Below the pieces are notes generated by a model. It made no database searches. It was not told the origin of the DNA and was given only the letters and a program-made list of their open reading frames with translations. From Gonapodya prolifera JEL478 (Eukaryota; Monoblepharomycota; Monoblepharidomycetes; Monoblepharidales; Gonapodyaceae): DNA of 64,000 nt. This document shows, in pieces, positions 45,347-57,880 of this stretch. Both the position numbers and the translations under genes were made by a program. The number at the start of each line of letters is the position of its first letter. Position 1 is the stretch's first letter. The stretch spans positions 79,590 through 143,589 of the forward strand of contig KQ965806.1 in assembly GCA_001574975.1 (NCBI GenBank), written 5' to 3'.

Positions 45347-47272
45347 TCAAAGGTTAATACCCATGTACTCCTTGTTCATACCAGCAAGGTTGCTTCGAAG
45401 TTGGATTTTGACAACAGTTCCCTCTCTAATATGAAAGTCAAGAACATTAGCCCGGTACGACCATGAATTTCTATATGCGAGTGAGAACTTACCCTTCTTG
45501 CGTTTTGACACTCAGGTCGCCATGAAAGTAACGCGCATATAGACGCGAAAGAGGGAGACCGTACCCATATCCAGCAAGAGGAGGACGTTCATTCAGATCT
45601 GTCGTGGGATCTAGTAGAGGTGGGGCGGTGGTGAAGGCGTCTTGCAAAAATGGTTGTCAGTTCACAGTTGCGGACAATGATCCAGAAGGGGAAATTAGGA
45701 TGGTGCTAGAACTCACATTTGAATACTTTGTCAACATATTCGGAAGGTATGCCACCACCGCGATCTGATATGGTGACCACAATGAACTGTTGGGAATGAA
45801 GAAGGGGGCGCGGAAGGTTACAAAAGATGTGATCAGTCTAATAGGAATCCCTTACGTCGCCACAATACTTCCACTTACCTCTCCCAACTCCTCAACTCCA
45901 ACAGATATGTCTTCGAAAGGCTCTCCTTCCACGGTATTCTCCATCACCGCCCTGATTGAATTCTTGAGCACCTCGAACACAATCATCCGTACATGGCCAG
46001 GCACGCCAAGGATCCTGCTCTGAGTCCCAACTTCAACCACGACCCGAGGTGGTTCCTCTCCACCAAAATAGTCCCGTGCAACGGAACGAGCGTCATCAAC
46101 CGCCACTTTCACGACATCACCGACATCCATTGCTGGATCCACGATTCCCACCATCCTCTCCGACCCTTTTCCCATCCTCTGCTTCCCCCCGTCGAAAGCG
46201 TTTCGTAAGAGCTCCAAGTGCTGAGTCGTCAACATGCGATTCCCCAGAGCGGCGAGGTGGTAAGAGTCCAGATATTGCTGCACGTTGTCTGAGAGGATGT
46301 CAACCTCGGGAAGGGAGTCGGGGAGCCGGAGGAGGGCGGAGGCCAGAACCTGTGAGATAGGATCATGGCGAGTGCGGTAGGCTGTGAGCAGAGTCGCGAA
46401 GCGCCTGGAGCACAAAGTCAGCGTGTGGCACATGAATTCAAGTTCGGGTCGGGTCTCACTTGTTGAGAGCCTCGGCATACCGGGGAGTATTGTTGGTCGT
46501 CAAGGGAAGGTAGTACGGGTTTTCATTGTAAGGGTTCCTCAAACTTGCGTGGAACGACGCACGCTGGACTTCCGCCACGCGACGTCGGTGGTGCGATGGT
46601 ACAGACGTGAGCGTGCAGAAACCCCTTCCCTTGGCCCAACGAGACCAAACGCCCCCTCCAGTCGGTACGGATTCCGAAGACGTAGAAGGCGAAGAGTTGA
46701 GTGGGGTTCCAAAGGCCAAAGATGGAATCTCCTCTTCGTTGAACAGGACAAGGTCCTACGGAAGCAAACCGACAATTCACCATCACCTAAATAGTCGTAG
46801 CCGTCAGCTCTTCAGCGTTATATCTCGCACCTGAAAACTCCTCGCGTACCATCCGACCACCGTCTTCATCTCCTCCATCTCTGCCAATCCTGGAACTGGA
46901 AGTCTCTCCAGCAATCGAATCCGCGACGCCAGGCGGATAGGTATCTCCTCTCCCAAGAATTCCGAAGCATTGAGGAGGGTGCCTTGGGTTGGATTGGGGC
47001 CGAACTTCACCATGTCCTTGAGGGGAACCATGGTGGGGTGTTTGGAAGCGTATCTGGGGCAAAATGACAGGTAAAGCAACGATTGGGGACGACGAATCGC
47101 GACGGACGCACTCGTCGATCTTTTCTTTCAACGCCGGAGACCATGCGGTCGATGCAGACGTCTGGGCCGTTGACATGGAACGAGTTCCCGGGCTGAAGGC
47201 ATCTGACGAGTGATGGAGGGAGAGGTGACGCCTTCTAAGGGCGGAGCACAGGGGGTAGCAATGGGAGGTCAT
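45347..47272 (-). CDS. Mitochondrial pyruvate dehydrogenase kinase family protein
   Basis: The start at 47272 gives an arginine/serine-rich presequence ([20 protein letters not shown]), consistent with mitochondrial import. The regulatory helical domain reads [59 protein letters not shown] with NNTPRY, and [20 protein letters not shown]. The ATP-binding domain shows the N-box [13 protein letters not shown], the G1 box [17 protein letters not shown] and the G2 box [34 protein letters not shown] is closer to pyruvate dehydrogenase kinases than to the branched-chain enzyme. The last exon ends [16 protein letters not shown] at 45347. The enzyme would phosphorylate and switch off the pyruvate dehydrogenase E1 subunit in the matrix. 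At least six introns. Confidence 0.85.
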
Positions 47273-47536
47273 GGTTGGGATGGCCGCCCGCGAGGGGCCA
47301 GTTCAATGTTGAATGCGGTTCGGATACGTTTTACACACATCACTTTATGAAAGCGAAGCGTCAAAAGGCGAAGGTAAGGGAAGGTACACATCAAAGCACG
47401 TCACACTTAAATAAGTTCAATGATATCTTACTAACGAGATAAATTCGCATCAATGAATTTTATCCTCGGTTGAATTTGCAAATGAGCCGTTCTCGCCACA
47501 TAATTTGTAGGCAAGGTGCGCCGCTACTCCATAACG
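47273..47536. promoter_or_regulatory. Divergent promoter of the kinase and PRP28 genes
   Basis: The start codons at 47272 (-) and 47537 (+) are only 264 bases apart, so both promoters lie in this interval. It is AT-rich around 47400-47460 (TAAATAAGTTCAATGATAT). An alternative in-frame ATG for the helicase lies at 47516. Confidence 0.5.
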
Positions 47537-50500
47537 ATGGAGAACGGCCGCTTCTACGACGAGCGCGAGCAAGGCCCACGAGGCTACGGGCGTGGCGGAC
47601 GGGGTTTCGGGCGAGGATTTGGCGGTGGCGGGCGGGGACGAGGGTTTGGTAGTCCTCGCGACTACACGGTCGACGACAGGGAGCGAGAGCGCGGGTGGGG
47701 CCCTGGCGGTGGTCCCCCGAAGCAACGTGACTGGGAGCGAGATGGTCCCGGTCGGTTTCGAGACGAGAGAGACGGGAGAGACAGAGGATACGGTCCCCCT
47801 CCTGGTGGACGCGATGGGAGGGATTCGAGAGACCGCAGGGATGGCCCGTACGGCGGAAGAGACTTTAGAGATGCGCCGCCGCGAGGAGCCAACGGCATGG
47901 CGAACGGGAACGGTCATGGGGCACCAATGGACATTGACGATAACCGAAAGCCTCCACCACCACCTGGAAAACATGAAAATGGAGGACCCCCCCCTCCACC
48001 ATCTCCACCTCCGCCGCCGGAAGAGCTTGTGCCAGCTCCGCCTCCGGTGAAGAAGGTGCCACTCTCTCTGGAGGAAATTCTCGCCAAGAAAGCGGAGGAG
48101 AAGAATGCCACCGACAAGGTCAGTCTGTGCTGGTACAAAGAGCACTTTCGGCGCTTTTTATAAGCGTGCTAACAAGTTGACATTTCTTTTAGCCGAAATT
48201 TTTGACCAAGGAGGAGCGCGCAAAGATTGCCCTTGAACGTCGGCAGAAGGAAGTCGAAGAGGAGCAATCTCGCCAGGATGCTGAGCGAAAGCAAAGAATG
48301 GAATTTCTCAAAGAAGCGGAAGAAGTTGGAAGTGAGTACTCAAAGCTCTGTGGGTGCTATGGGCGACCTGTCAATTCATCCGTCCATCAACCCGTTAGAC
48401 CGAGCCCGCTTCGATTCCCACTACGACTCGCGCTATGACAACCGCGCTCCTGGTGGAGGACGCTTCCGAGACGAGCGTCGCGATCCTCGTTTCAACGATC
48501 CCCGACGCGGAGGCCCGCCTGACGCTCGAGGTCGGTTCGAGAAGGATAAATCGATGGACGTGGACGATGGAGAATCCGGCCCAGAGGATCTTGATGACTC
48601 CAAGCTCCGAGAGCTCACCGTTGAGGCCACACGGGCTCGGTATATGGGTGCCGACAAAAAGCGGCGTCGGATTCGGAGGGCGAACGAGCGCAAGTTTGTT
48701 TTCGACTGGGATGCTGGGGAGGATACGTCAATGGATAAGGATCCATTGTACGCGAAAAGGAGAGAAGGGATACTGTTTGGGAGGGGAAGCATTGCTGGGG
48801 TCGACCCGAGAGAGCAGAGGGAGAAGAGAGGGAAGTTTTGGGAGGATCTTGTTGATAGGCGGATGACTGAAGGAGAGAAGGAAAGAGCTCTGTGAGTTTC
48901 CTGTCCTATGTTTCGGGTGTGCCTTTGATTCCAACATCTCGCTGCACTTAATTTCCAGGGAACTTATGGATCTCGAGAAGAAACAAGACGCCAAAAACGC
49001 ATTCATGGACCGGCATTGGTCTGAAAAGCCACTGACCGAGATGGCCGAACGTGACTGGCGTATTCTCAAAGAGGATTTCAACATCTCCACCAAAGGAGGC
49101 AACATGCCCAACGCTCTGCGGACGTGGGCGGAAAGTGCGATCCCGGAGAGGATTCTTACCGTCATAACGGACGTTGGGTACAAGGAACCGACTCCGATCC
49201 AGAGGCAGGCTATTCCCATCGGGTTGCAGAACAGGGATGTTATTGGTATTGCTGAAACCGGTACGCAATTGCCTGCAGTTGGTTCTTCAATCAACCGCAT
49301 TCCAAAAATTTATTTGTCTTGCAGGTTCTGGAAAAACAGCGGCTTTCCTTGTTCCGATGCTCACCTACATCCTCGACCTTCCCCCTATCACAGAGCACAA
49401 CGCCACAGCCGGTCCTTACGCGCTTGTCCTTGCACCAACTCGTGAGCTGGCTCAGCAGATTGAACAAGAGGCGACAAAATTCGCCGAGCGGATGGGGTTC
49501 AACGTTGTGAGCATTGTAGGTGGTCACGCGATCGAGGAGCAGGCATTCCAGCTGAGAAACGGAGCGTATATTATCGTGGCGACGCCCGGACGGTTGAAGG
49601 ATTGTTTGGAGAAGAGGATTTTGGTGTTGAGTCAGTGCACGTATGTGGTTATGGTGAGTTGTGCCTCGAAGTGTTCACATGGTTCACATGAGAGTCCACC
49701 ACGATGTCTTACGGAGTCTTTGTACGCAGGACGAAGCCGACCGGATGATCGACCTTGGGTTTGAGCCTGACGTAAACTTTATCCTGGATGCTCTCCCAGT
49801 GTCCAACCTCAAACCAGACACAGAGGATGCGGAGAACCCGAACGAAACATTGAAGAGCCTAGGCCTGTCTGGCAAGTACAGGCAAACGTTCATGTTTTCA
49901 GCAACGTTTCCTCCCGCGGTGGAAAGGCTTGCCAAGAAGTGAGTTTGCAGAGACTCGACGTTGCCGGTTTCGTTCAGCTCACACCCGGTGTCAACAGGTA
50001 CCTCCGTAGACCGGCGGTTGTTACAATCGGAACGGCTGGAAAGGCCGTCGATACAGTGGAGCAGAGGGTGGAGCTTATCGCGAGCGAAGAGAAGAAAAAG
50101 TGCGTTGAAGACTTTGCCCATTCGTTGTGTGACGTTTTCATTGATCGGTCTTGTTATCGTAGGAATCGCTTGCTGGAAATCCTGAACGAATTCGAACCCC
50201 CCATCATCGTCTTTGTCAACCAGAAGCGCTCCGTGGACCTCATCGCCCGTGCTCTCGAAAAGCAAAACTTCAACGTGGCCACTCTGCACGGTGGTAAAAC
50301 GCAGGACAATCGAGAAGCGAGCTTGCGGGAGCTCAAGACAGGAGTTAAGGATATTTTGGTCGCGACAGACGTGGCAGGTCGTGGTATCGATATCAAGGAC
50401 GTGAGTTTGGTTATGAACTACGACATGGCCAAGAATATCGAAGGTACGTGAAGCGAAACCTAGACTTCGTTTGAAATAGATTCTCACCGTCTATTTTCCC

Positions 50501-50804
50501 TTGATTTCAGACTACACTCACAGAATCGGACGTACTGGTCGTGCTGGAAAGTCGGGTATCGCCATCACTTTCGTCAACCCAACGGCGGATGCTGCCGTTA
50601 TGTACGACCTCAAGGTGATGATTACGAACTCTCCAATATCAAAATGTCCGCCCGAGCTCGCGCGACACGAGGTGCGTTTGTGGGATCTGTTTTTTCCCTT
50701 GTCTGCACTGACATATTTTTTTTGATTGTCAGAACGCGCAGCAGAAGCCTGGTGCGGGTGGGGCTGCTTCTAAGCGGAGACAAGACGAAGTGCTTTATTT
50801 GTAG
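47537..50804 (+). CDS. PRP28: DEAD-box RNA helicase Prp28 (DDX23-like)
   Basis: The N-terminus is rich in Arg-Gly ([18 protein letters not shown]) and charged Arg-Asp/Glu repeats, then proline-rich, then [20 protein letters not shown]. The middle ([54 protein letters not shown]) is diagnostic of Prp28/DDX23. Helicase motifs appear in order: Q motif [29 protein letters not shown] (split by an intron after AETG), Ia [10 protein letters not shown], Ib [48 protein letters not shown] and [15 protein letters not shown]. It ends EVLYL at 50804. Prp28 swaps U1 for U6 at the 5' splice site. Multiple introns interrupt the helicase core, an apt feature for a splicing factor. Confidence 0.93.
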
Positions 50805-50999
50805 ATACTGAATTCTTTACAAGAATAGCTTTGAATGGGTGCGTCACATGGCCGGTGCAACCCTGACAGCAACCGAAGCAGCTGCGGAAGCAACTTCGCA
50901 GGCGAAGAAAACACGAGGCACTGCAACCACAAGGAAGCGAGAGTTGATCGGACGAGTGCGCCAGAGAGACACTCACATCCGCAGTCTGCGATCACATGG

Positions 51000-53900
51000 A
51001 TGTCGGGAAACGAGTCGAGATCGGGGCAACGACAGGCGGTGGACGGGCCGGCGGGACCAGCACTCCCTGGCGATGATGCGGCCAGCGCTGTCGATCCGTC
51101 GAGACATTCTTCCAGGACGCTGCACCATCCGAAGCTGAGCATTTCGCCGGTTAAGGCCGCCGCGGATGAAAACGTCCGCTCGTCTGCGACACCACCGAGC
51201 CCAACAGCCGAAGAGGTCAGTCCTGGACCATGGAGGCTGGCGGCGTCTTTGATAGGAGCAAGTGAGTTCGCTTTACTCCGCCTTTAGATTAGCAAGCATG
51301 CTGAAGTGGGCACGACTTCACTTTGGCAGTGTTGGCCCTCTTCACTTCTGGTCAATGCCTTCTCTGGAGTGTTTACGCGACGCAACTGAGGTATATGTCA
51401 TCTACGTGTTTCACAACTCGCTCATACATGGAATCTCACGAGACTCTGTGGTCAGTGCAAAATTCGGTTACACTTCCACTCAATCCAATATGATAGTCGC
51501 CTTTTCCATGACGGCTATGAACATCGGAGGACTTGTGTTTGGCAAGCTCACGGACTCTGTCGCTCAACCTACACTGCTGTACCTTCTGGCAGCTGTGTTG
51601 TCAACATCGGCGTACACTGCTTTATCATACATTTACGACGGAATGCTCGGACCGTCAGTTCATTTCATGGTCTTTGGAGGATTGCATATCGTTCTGGGAA
51701 TTGCATGGTCGGCAGGTTCGTTGTCCAAGTTATGCCTGTTCGTGAAGATCAGAGGATATCCATTAACTTTCACATATTGCCATCCCAGGTAACAACACAT
51801 CGATTGCAACAAACATAAGGAACTTTCCACCAGGTCACCATGGAATCGCCGCTGTAAGTGTCAAGAAAATGCCAATCTCGCCCACGGTTTGACGAACAAT
51901 CCTCTTTCTCGATGATGTCCATTTCAAGGGACTTCCCAACGCCGCGTTTGGACTTTCTGCACTAGTATTCGCATTCATCGCTCGAAAATTTTATTTCCAC
52001 GAGTCACCCAACACTGGCCTCCTTCAACTCACTTTCCAAAAGTCGTCTCAATCCATCGAATCAAACTTTGAGTCACCATCGCGATCAACCCTACCTCCCG
52101 CGGAGTCGGTTTTCGACGTGGGATCTTTTTTCTTTCTCCTTGGTATGGTGTCCTGCGTATGTAATCTCGCCGCCATGGTTTTGGTCCGAGACTACCGGCT
52201 ACGAAGAAAGGGTGTGGTTCCAGTTCCCGCCGCCCCCACGGTCGACAAACCTCCACAACTCAAGGGACTTCCCACGCCAATTGTGACAGAAGCGTCTCCA
52301 CAAGTCGTGGTGATTCCGTCAGCGTCAGGTAGACCTTCCAGCCCCGTCTCCGTCTCAATGTTGCCCGCAGATGCAGGACGCACCTTCTCAGCGAGTCCCA
52401 TCCCTACCCCATCCCTTCCCATCGCAACTGGAATTCGCCGGAACCTGTCTCTCCTCCGCAACACCTCGGACCACGAATCCGTCGGAACAAGAGGAAGCAG
52501 CTCCTCGTACTCCATCTCCTTCCAGGAGCCGTATGGGGACGGCTCGTTCCTGTTCAGTACGCCAAAAGCGGGCGCCCAGTGGATCGTGCAGACCCCGGAG
52601 GGCGAGTCGGTATTGGGAAAGAGACGCGTGGCGTCGACGTCGGGGTCGAATTTGAAAAGCGACACGAGTGACTCAGAGGTTGGAGTGCCGTTCGAGTCTG
52701 CACCGTCCAATGACAGTCTGTACGCATCGTCGCTGTCGTTTCGGATCGATAAGGCAGAAACTGGCCCGACGCTCGCAAGAAGATCTCTTGATTCTCTCAG
52801 GCCAACTCCGGCCTCCGAGACGACTCCACTTCTTTTCGAGGACCGAACCCATGTTGCCTCAGAGCCGCGAATATCCGTCACCCCCGTCCGGTACCGACCC
52901 CCGCGTCCGCGGACGCATCGTAGGCCAAAGCGACAGCGATCGTTTTGGGAGTTCTTGACTGGCAAGAACGCCGATCCGTCAGATTTGTGGACGAGGGAAG
53001 AGTTGGCGGAACAGACAGGCGTGGACCTGGCTTTGGTGGAAACGGACGACGAGACGGATATGGCGAGAGGTTGGCGAAAGGTGGATACGGTGTTGTGGGT
53101 TTGCTGTTTCGGGATCATGGTTTCGTCCAGCCAAATGTGGGTGTAGTGTGACGGAAATACGAAGGAAAGGGGGCCTGACTTATAATGGTCATCCACCGAT
53201 ACTCTTTTTACAGGTACATTAACAACATCTCCTCCATAATTCTCTCTTTGTACCCCGCTTCCACCACCCCTTCGTCGCCAACCTTTCTCTCACTACAATC
53301 TTTACACGTTTCCATTATCAGTCTCGCATCTTTCCTCGGCACAGTCCTCTTGGGTGTTTCAGTCGACTGGGCACGGAAGAAATTTGATCTTCGGCCAATT
53401 TTACCTTTGGCATGCATTGCCGCGTGTATGACTGCAAGTCATGCGTGGCTTGCGTTGATGGACGTGACCGTCAGGGAGGTCGAACCTGGGACAGTGCAGA
53501 AGGGGGGATGGACGGGTGAGTCCGACCTGGGGGACGGGTGGGCTTGGAGTGATTGGGGTTGGAAGTTATGGCTGGCGACGGCGGTCCTTGGAACCTGTCA
53601 TGGTGAGTCACGCTGTGTATTTGTCTTTCGCGAGGTAATAACGAAACAATCGTGTGGTAAGGTGCCACTTTTACACTTTCGGCGACTGTCACGACGGAAT
53701 GGTGGGGAAGCAGGAAGTTCGGCTCCAACTGGTAAGAAGCCGCATGCGGTTGAGCACACTTGTACCCACCCTTATAACAAGCTTTTCCAAAGGGGGTTCT
53801 TAACACTAGCCCTCATCCCTGGCGGTCAATGGACCAGTCTTGTTTTCGGATTCTTCTATGACTCCGGTATCGCCGGTACAACTCTTTCCTTTCCTTTCCT

Positions 53901-54276
53901 CGGGGATACAACTGGTCCCAAGACATGCCGCGGAACTCGGTGCTTTCGTTTCGCATTCGCCTACACATCCGCCACGCTTCTCGTCGCAACTCTCATGGCC
54001 GTTCTTTTGTACATCCGCAAACGACGGCCACAGCAAAAGGTATATGTACCTTCAAACAAGTCGACGTCTTCGCACCCGCACGTTGTAAGGAATGTTCATA
54101 GTCAGCCCGGTGTAGAGGGAGGGCACCACCATGGGGGTCATTTACATGCACATGTTATTCACGGCCAAGCTGAAACGGTGGGAAGTGTGGCAGACAAGGG
54201 AAAGCATGCTGCGAAGCAAACTCAACCAGAGGATGTTGTGAAGACGCAACAGGGGGATATCGTCACGGTGGAATGA
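51000..54276 (+). CDS. Major facilitator superfamily transporter, Mch1/nodulin-like
   Basis: I chose the ATG at 51000 (MSGNESRSGQRQAVDGPAGP). After an N-terminal tail come membrane segments: GPWRLAASLIGA, VLALFTSGQCLLWSVYATQL, STQSNMIVAFSMTAMNIGGL with VFGKLTDSVAQP, LLYLLAAVLSTSAYTALSYI, FMVFGGLHIVLGIAWSAG and PNAAFGLSALVFAFIARKFY. A long hydrophilic loop (about 52020-53060, serine/proline-rich) splits the two halves; the second half has VLWVCCFGIMVSSSQMYINN, HVSIISLASFLGTVLLGVSV, LPLACIAACMTASHAWLALM and FRFAFAYTSATLLVATLMAV. The pattern (G.L.GK.TD in half one, a large central loop, G...D in half two) resembles the yeast Mch1 and plant nodulin-like group. The tail is histidine-rich (EGGHHHGGHLHAHVIHG), suggesting metal binding. 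Substrate unknown. Confidence 0.75.
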
Positions 54277-54537
54277 CCTCTTCATTGAGCCTAGCGATTT
54301 CGCGGCACTAGTGGCACGGTGTGAGACCGGACAATGTTGGAATCCTGCACGGTCACCAAAATCCTTTCTGGACATTCTGCAATATTCCCATGAGTAATTA
54401 TAATAGTCGATGTTCAGAACGAGTGATAATATCACGAAATGACGCCTATCTGAAATACACCAAGATGAATATCTGCCAGCCTCCGCGCGTGCCTAAACAA
54501 TAGGTTCCCCTTCACAAACGTGCTCAGTGCCCGTCAT

Positions 54538-56338
54538 TTACCCTTCTGCTTTAACCGCATCCATTTCAACATCCCCGGCTCCTCCACCAGCGTCACCCGA
54601 GGGTGCGATGCCATTTGGTTTTCGCCTTCCACTCCGCCACACGTCAACACCTCGGGGTCTCTCATCCCCTCCTCCGCTGCCACTATCATCATCACTCCCA
54701 GTACTTGCGCTCGCCGACGGGTAGTCACCTGAAAGACCGTGCGGGGGCGTGATGGAGTCCCGGTACCTTCCAAGCACCCCGCTCATATCGATGGGCTCGT
54801 CATCGGCACCACCGCTGACATGGTCGCCCGGTGCAGGTGCCCACACGGGCCTGGGCAGTCCCGGGTGTGACGTGGAAGTCCCTCCCCCTCCCAGCTCACC
54901 ACCTCCATCCAGGGGAGTATGTTGCGTGGGTAAAGGCGGCGGTTGTCCCGTAGCGGCGGCCAACTGCGCTCGAAGCTGGTCGCTCTCTCTTTCGAGCTCT
55001 CGTATACGACGGTCTCGATCGCGTATCGCACGTTGTTGCTGTTCGGCGATGGCTTCCAGGTCGGAGATGCGCTGGAATTTACGTTCGCGGGAGCGGCGTG
55101 CGGCGAGTTCTGTAAGGTAGGACGAGGGGAAAATGAGCGATATTTATGCGTTGGTTCGAAATATATGTTTGTGAGTGGTTCGGGGCTAGTTGTGAAGCAT
55201 CCTTGCCATCCACGAACAACGACAAACGAAAACCCACGATACGTTCCGGTCCTCTGACCTCCTGGTTGTCGAAAACGGATTCGGAAGACATCGCTGCATT
55301 CTGCAGTATCAGCTCATCATTTCAGATGTGTTTTTGTGACCATGGCAACCAGTCGTGGCGCTCCATGTTCATTGAATATCTCTCCATTGCATATAACCAC
55401 AGACAAGACGCGTAGTCCAAGCATGGTGCACTATTCGACCCACTTCGGTACTCACTGTTCAGTTCTCGTCTTCTCTGTGCCTCGGCCTCCGCATCAGAGT
55501 TCTTCACTGCGGCAGCAGCACGCTTTGCTGGTCTCCCCTCGATCCCATCGCTTCGACTGTTCGATCGATAAGAAGTTCCAGCAACAGTGGCGGCTCGTTG
55601 ATTCGGGGCTGGCGAGGCGGTGCCGGAGGCGGACGAGCGCCCGCCACCAGCACTGGGAACAGAACCCTGGAGACCACCGGAAGGAGAGGGAATGGCACGG
55701 TTGAAGGTGAACTCTGACGTTTTCTTCAGCGCGCTGCTCTGTGAGCCATTCGGTGCAGGACTGCCGACTGCGTTGCGAGAGTCGTTGGTTGGGGCCAAAG
55801 GTGGAGGAGTACTTTGGTTTGGAGGAGCGTTGACAATCTGCGCAGCGTCCAAAAGTGAGAGCAGGGATGAAGGGTTGCGTCCGTGTGGTCCAGGGATTGC
55901 AGGTACTGGATGACTTAATGACGGTGTGCCAGACGAATCGACAGGACGTGATTCGTGGTTAAGCAGGTTGTCTATGGCAGCCGCCGAGGCTAAGAGACAC
56001 ATTTTTCCAATTATCCGGAGTCATTTGAAATTTTCAGAGCAGTCGCAGTCCGCGTGACGTGGGGCGGATAAATGATCGGGCCTCTCGTAAGCACGACGGT
56101 CGCCCCTCTCGCCCCTCCCGTCCGACAACTCACCAGACCGCACCCGCTTCAGCCCAGACCTGTACGCCCTCTCGCCGTCGTCCGAGTCCTGTTTTGCAGG
56201 CGTTATCTCCCACTGGGTGGAACCGGCCGCAGCTTCTTCCGGAGGGCTCCATGAAACGGACTTCGCCGACGGTGGTGCCGACACAAATTGGGGCGATGGA
56301 ATGAGCAAAGACTCTCGCTGCTGCGGGGACGCGGCCAT
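54538..56338 (-). CDS. bZIP transcription factor
   Basis: Reading from 56338 (MAASPQQRESLLIPSPQFVS; an upstream in-frame ATG at 56542 is possible), the protein has a serine/proline-rich N-terminus and a second exon (NESRPVDSSGTPSL...RPAKRAAAAVKN). The basic region is split by an intron: AEAQRRRELN joins to KLAARRSRERKFQRISDLEA, giving the bZIP signature N-x-x-AA-x-x-SR-x-RK. A leucine-zipper-like coiled coil follows (IAEQQQRAIRDRDRRIRELE, RESDQLRAQLAAATG), though its heptads hold Ile, Gln and Arg as well as Leu. The C-terminal exon is glycine/proline-rich and ends DVEMDAVKAEG at 54538. The zipper is short (about four heptads) and rich in charged residues. Target genes cannot be told. It converges with the transporter gene, 261 bases apart. 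Confidence 0.8.
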
Positions 56339-56933
56339 TTGTTCGGCTGCGGAATATGACGTGACGGAACGGGATTTGGGGGCGGTAGAGGCAGCGGAGG
56401 AGAATCGAGCCGACAGATGGACGATTTCGAGGCGAGAATGGACGATGGGAGGAGGAAGGGAGCGGTGCGTGGTGACCCGGGTGTTTTTGCCGCTTTTCTG
56501 GTGGCGGGGGTGGAAGGCTGAGTCACCACCACTCTGCGTCACCTGGCACTGCGACCTGACATTTTCAGTGGAGCTAAATAAGAAATTTGAATCGAAAATA
56601 AGACAAAGAAATTATTGGTTCATTTTTTACTGCCCGCTACATGATGATACATCGTCACCGGAAATAAAGAGAAAAGTGGAGAGAAAAACGAGGCGAAGGC
56701 AACAAAGAAGGAGGAAACGATGTCCTTTCACATAAAAATCATCTCTGGGAATGGCTTGTGTCTTTCTCATCACATTGCATAAGTTTTTCTCGCAGGAGGT
56801 ACATGAAAGTAAGTTGAACCCCACCAGTGACGCACGAAGGAGCAGGGGGTTGACACGTCACGATATGGGATTCACACCTGCCGGGTTCCTAAGCGGAGTC
56901 CAACGTTTACGTTAAATTTACAGTAACTAAATT
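56339..56933. other. Upstream region of the bZIP gene
   Basis: The first 200 bases may be additional bZIP coding sequence if the ATG at 56542 is used. The remainder is AT- and GA-rich (about 56630-56730, GGAGGAAACG-type sequence on the plus strand) and shows no gene. Confidence 0.4.
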
Positions 56934-57880
56934 TCACCGACGTTGACGGAAAACCAGAGAACAGGTTGCCAGTGATGTCGGCACACTCCTCCAGGATTCC
57001 CCACTTTCTCCTTTCTGAAAGACCCGTCGTTCCATCTTCCCAGGAGCAAGGCCCAGCATTTCTGCTCTCTCTACTTCGAACAGCACGAGCGCAAAGTGCT
57101 CTTCGGGAAGGTCACCAATGTCCAATCGCACGACCGGCACCTCCGCCCCACAAGAAGTCTCCTTCGCCGTACCCGGGGAGGGTCCAGCAAAGCTAGCTTT
57201 CATTCCTGGCGAGAGCCTGTTCCAGAGGTTGACTCGTTATTTCTCAAGCTCGAAACCCGGTGTGGACTTGATGTGGGATGTGAGGCGAGCTGTGAGAGAA
57301 GGGTGGAGCAAGTGTGACGGTAGAGGTACGATATGAACAGTGCCCGTGAGTCGGAGTTGGTGGGGACTGTGTGGGAAATACCTGTACCCAGGGGAATTCA
57401 GTTTCACTACATCCTGCTGGCTGATTCGACACCACCGCCACCTGAGCTCACCAGCACACCTCTCCCCCGACAGATCTGTCCACCTCCTTGATTTCTCGCT
57501 CCTCGTGTCCGTGCATATCACCAACATCTCACGCAGCGCACTCTCGGCCGTTTGTGTCGCGAAGGCGGTCAGATTGGAAGGATGGGCCACGTCCCCGAAT
57601 ATTCCCCGAAAGACAACAGTCCGCGCAGCTGGCGGCTGCGGTGGCCGCTCGTGACGTGGCGAGGGTGATGTAATCTGAAACGAATGATTATCATCGGGCT
57701 CGACAAAGCCGATCCAAGACCACAACCCAGGTTTTCCCCCATTCTCACTTGCCACAGGTCCAGCAGGTTTGCTTTCTTTCACCACTATCCAGAGGATAGG
57801 CAGCCACGGTGGCTCTCCCCGAACAGGCGCCGATCCAAGATTCGAAGTGTCGACGGCGATCGAGGAGACATGAATCTCGT
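56934..57880 (-). pseudogene. Pyridoxamine-5'-phosphate-oxidase-like flavoprotein gene, probably broken
   Basis: On the minus strand the order is: GEPPWLPILWIVVKESK (about 57820), AARTVVFRGI, LVICTDTRSEK, GELRW, a short intron, then HQLRLTGTVHIVPLPSHLLH, PGFELEK, then RVNLWNRLSPGMKASFAGPS, VPVVRLDIGDLPEEHFALVL and EMLGLAPGKMERRVF, ending at 56934. This matches the Alr4036-type FMN-binding PNPOx family (TVVFRGF, T..RSEK, QFRL.G, LSP..RA.FA.P.PG, LLEP....L.L). Between LEK and RVNLW there is an in-frame TAA (about 57237) where the family has a continuous helix and no splice signal fits. I therefore call it a pseudogene with one visible nonsense change; a sequencing error would restore a normal gene of about 250 residues. 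Confidence 0.65.

Noticed and set aside
52192-53196. Minus-strand open frame of about 330 codons
   Set aside because: It is the complement of the transporter's long hydrophilic loop; the plus-strand frame connects to membrane segments on both sides and explains the region better.
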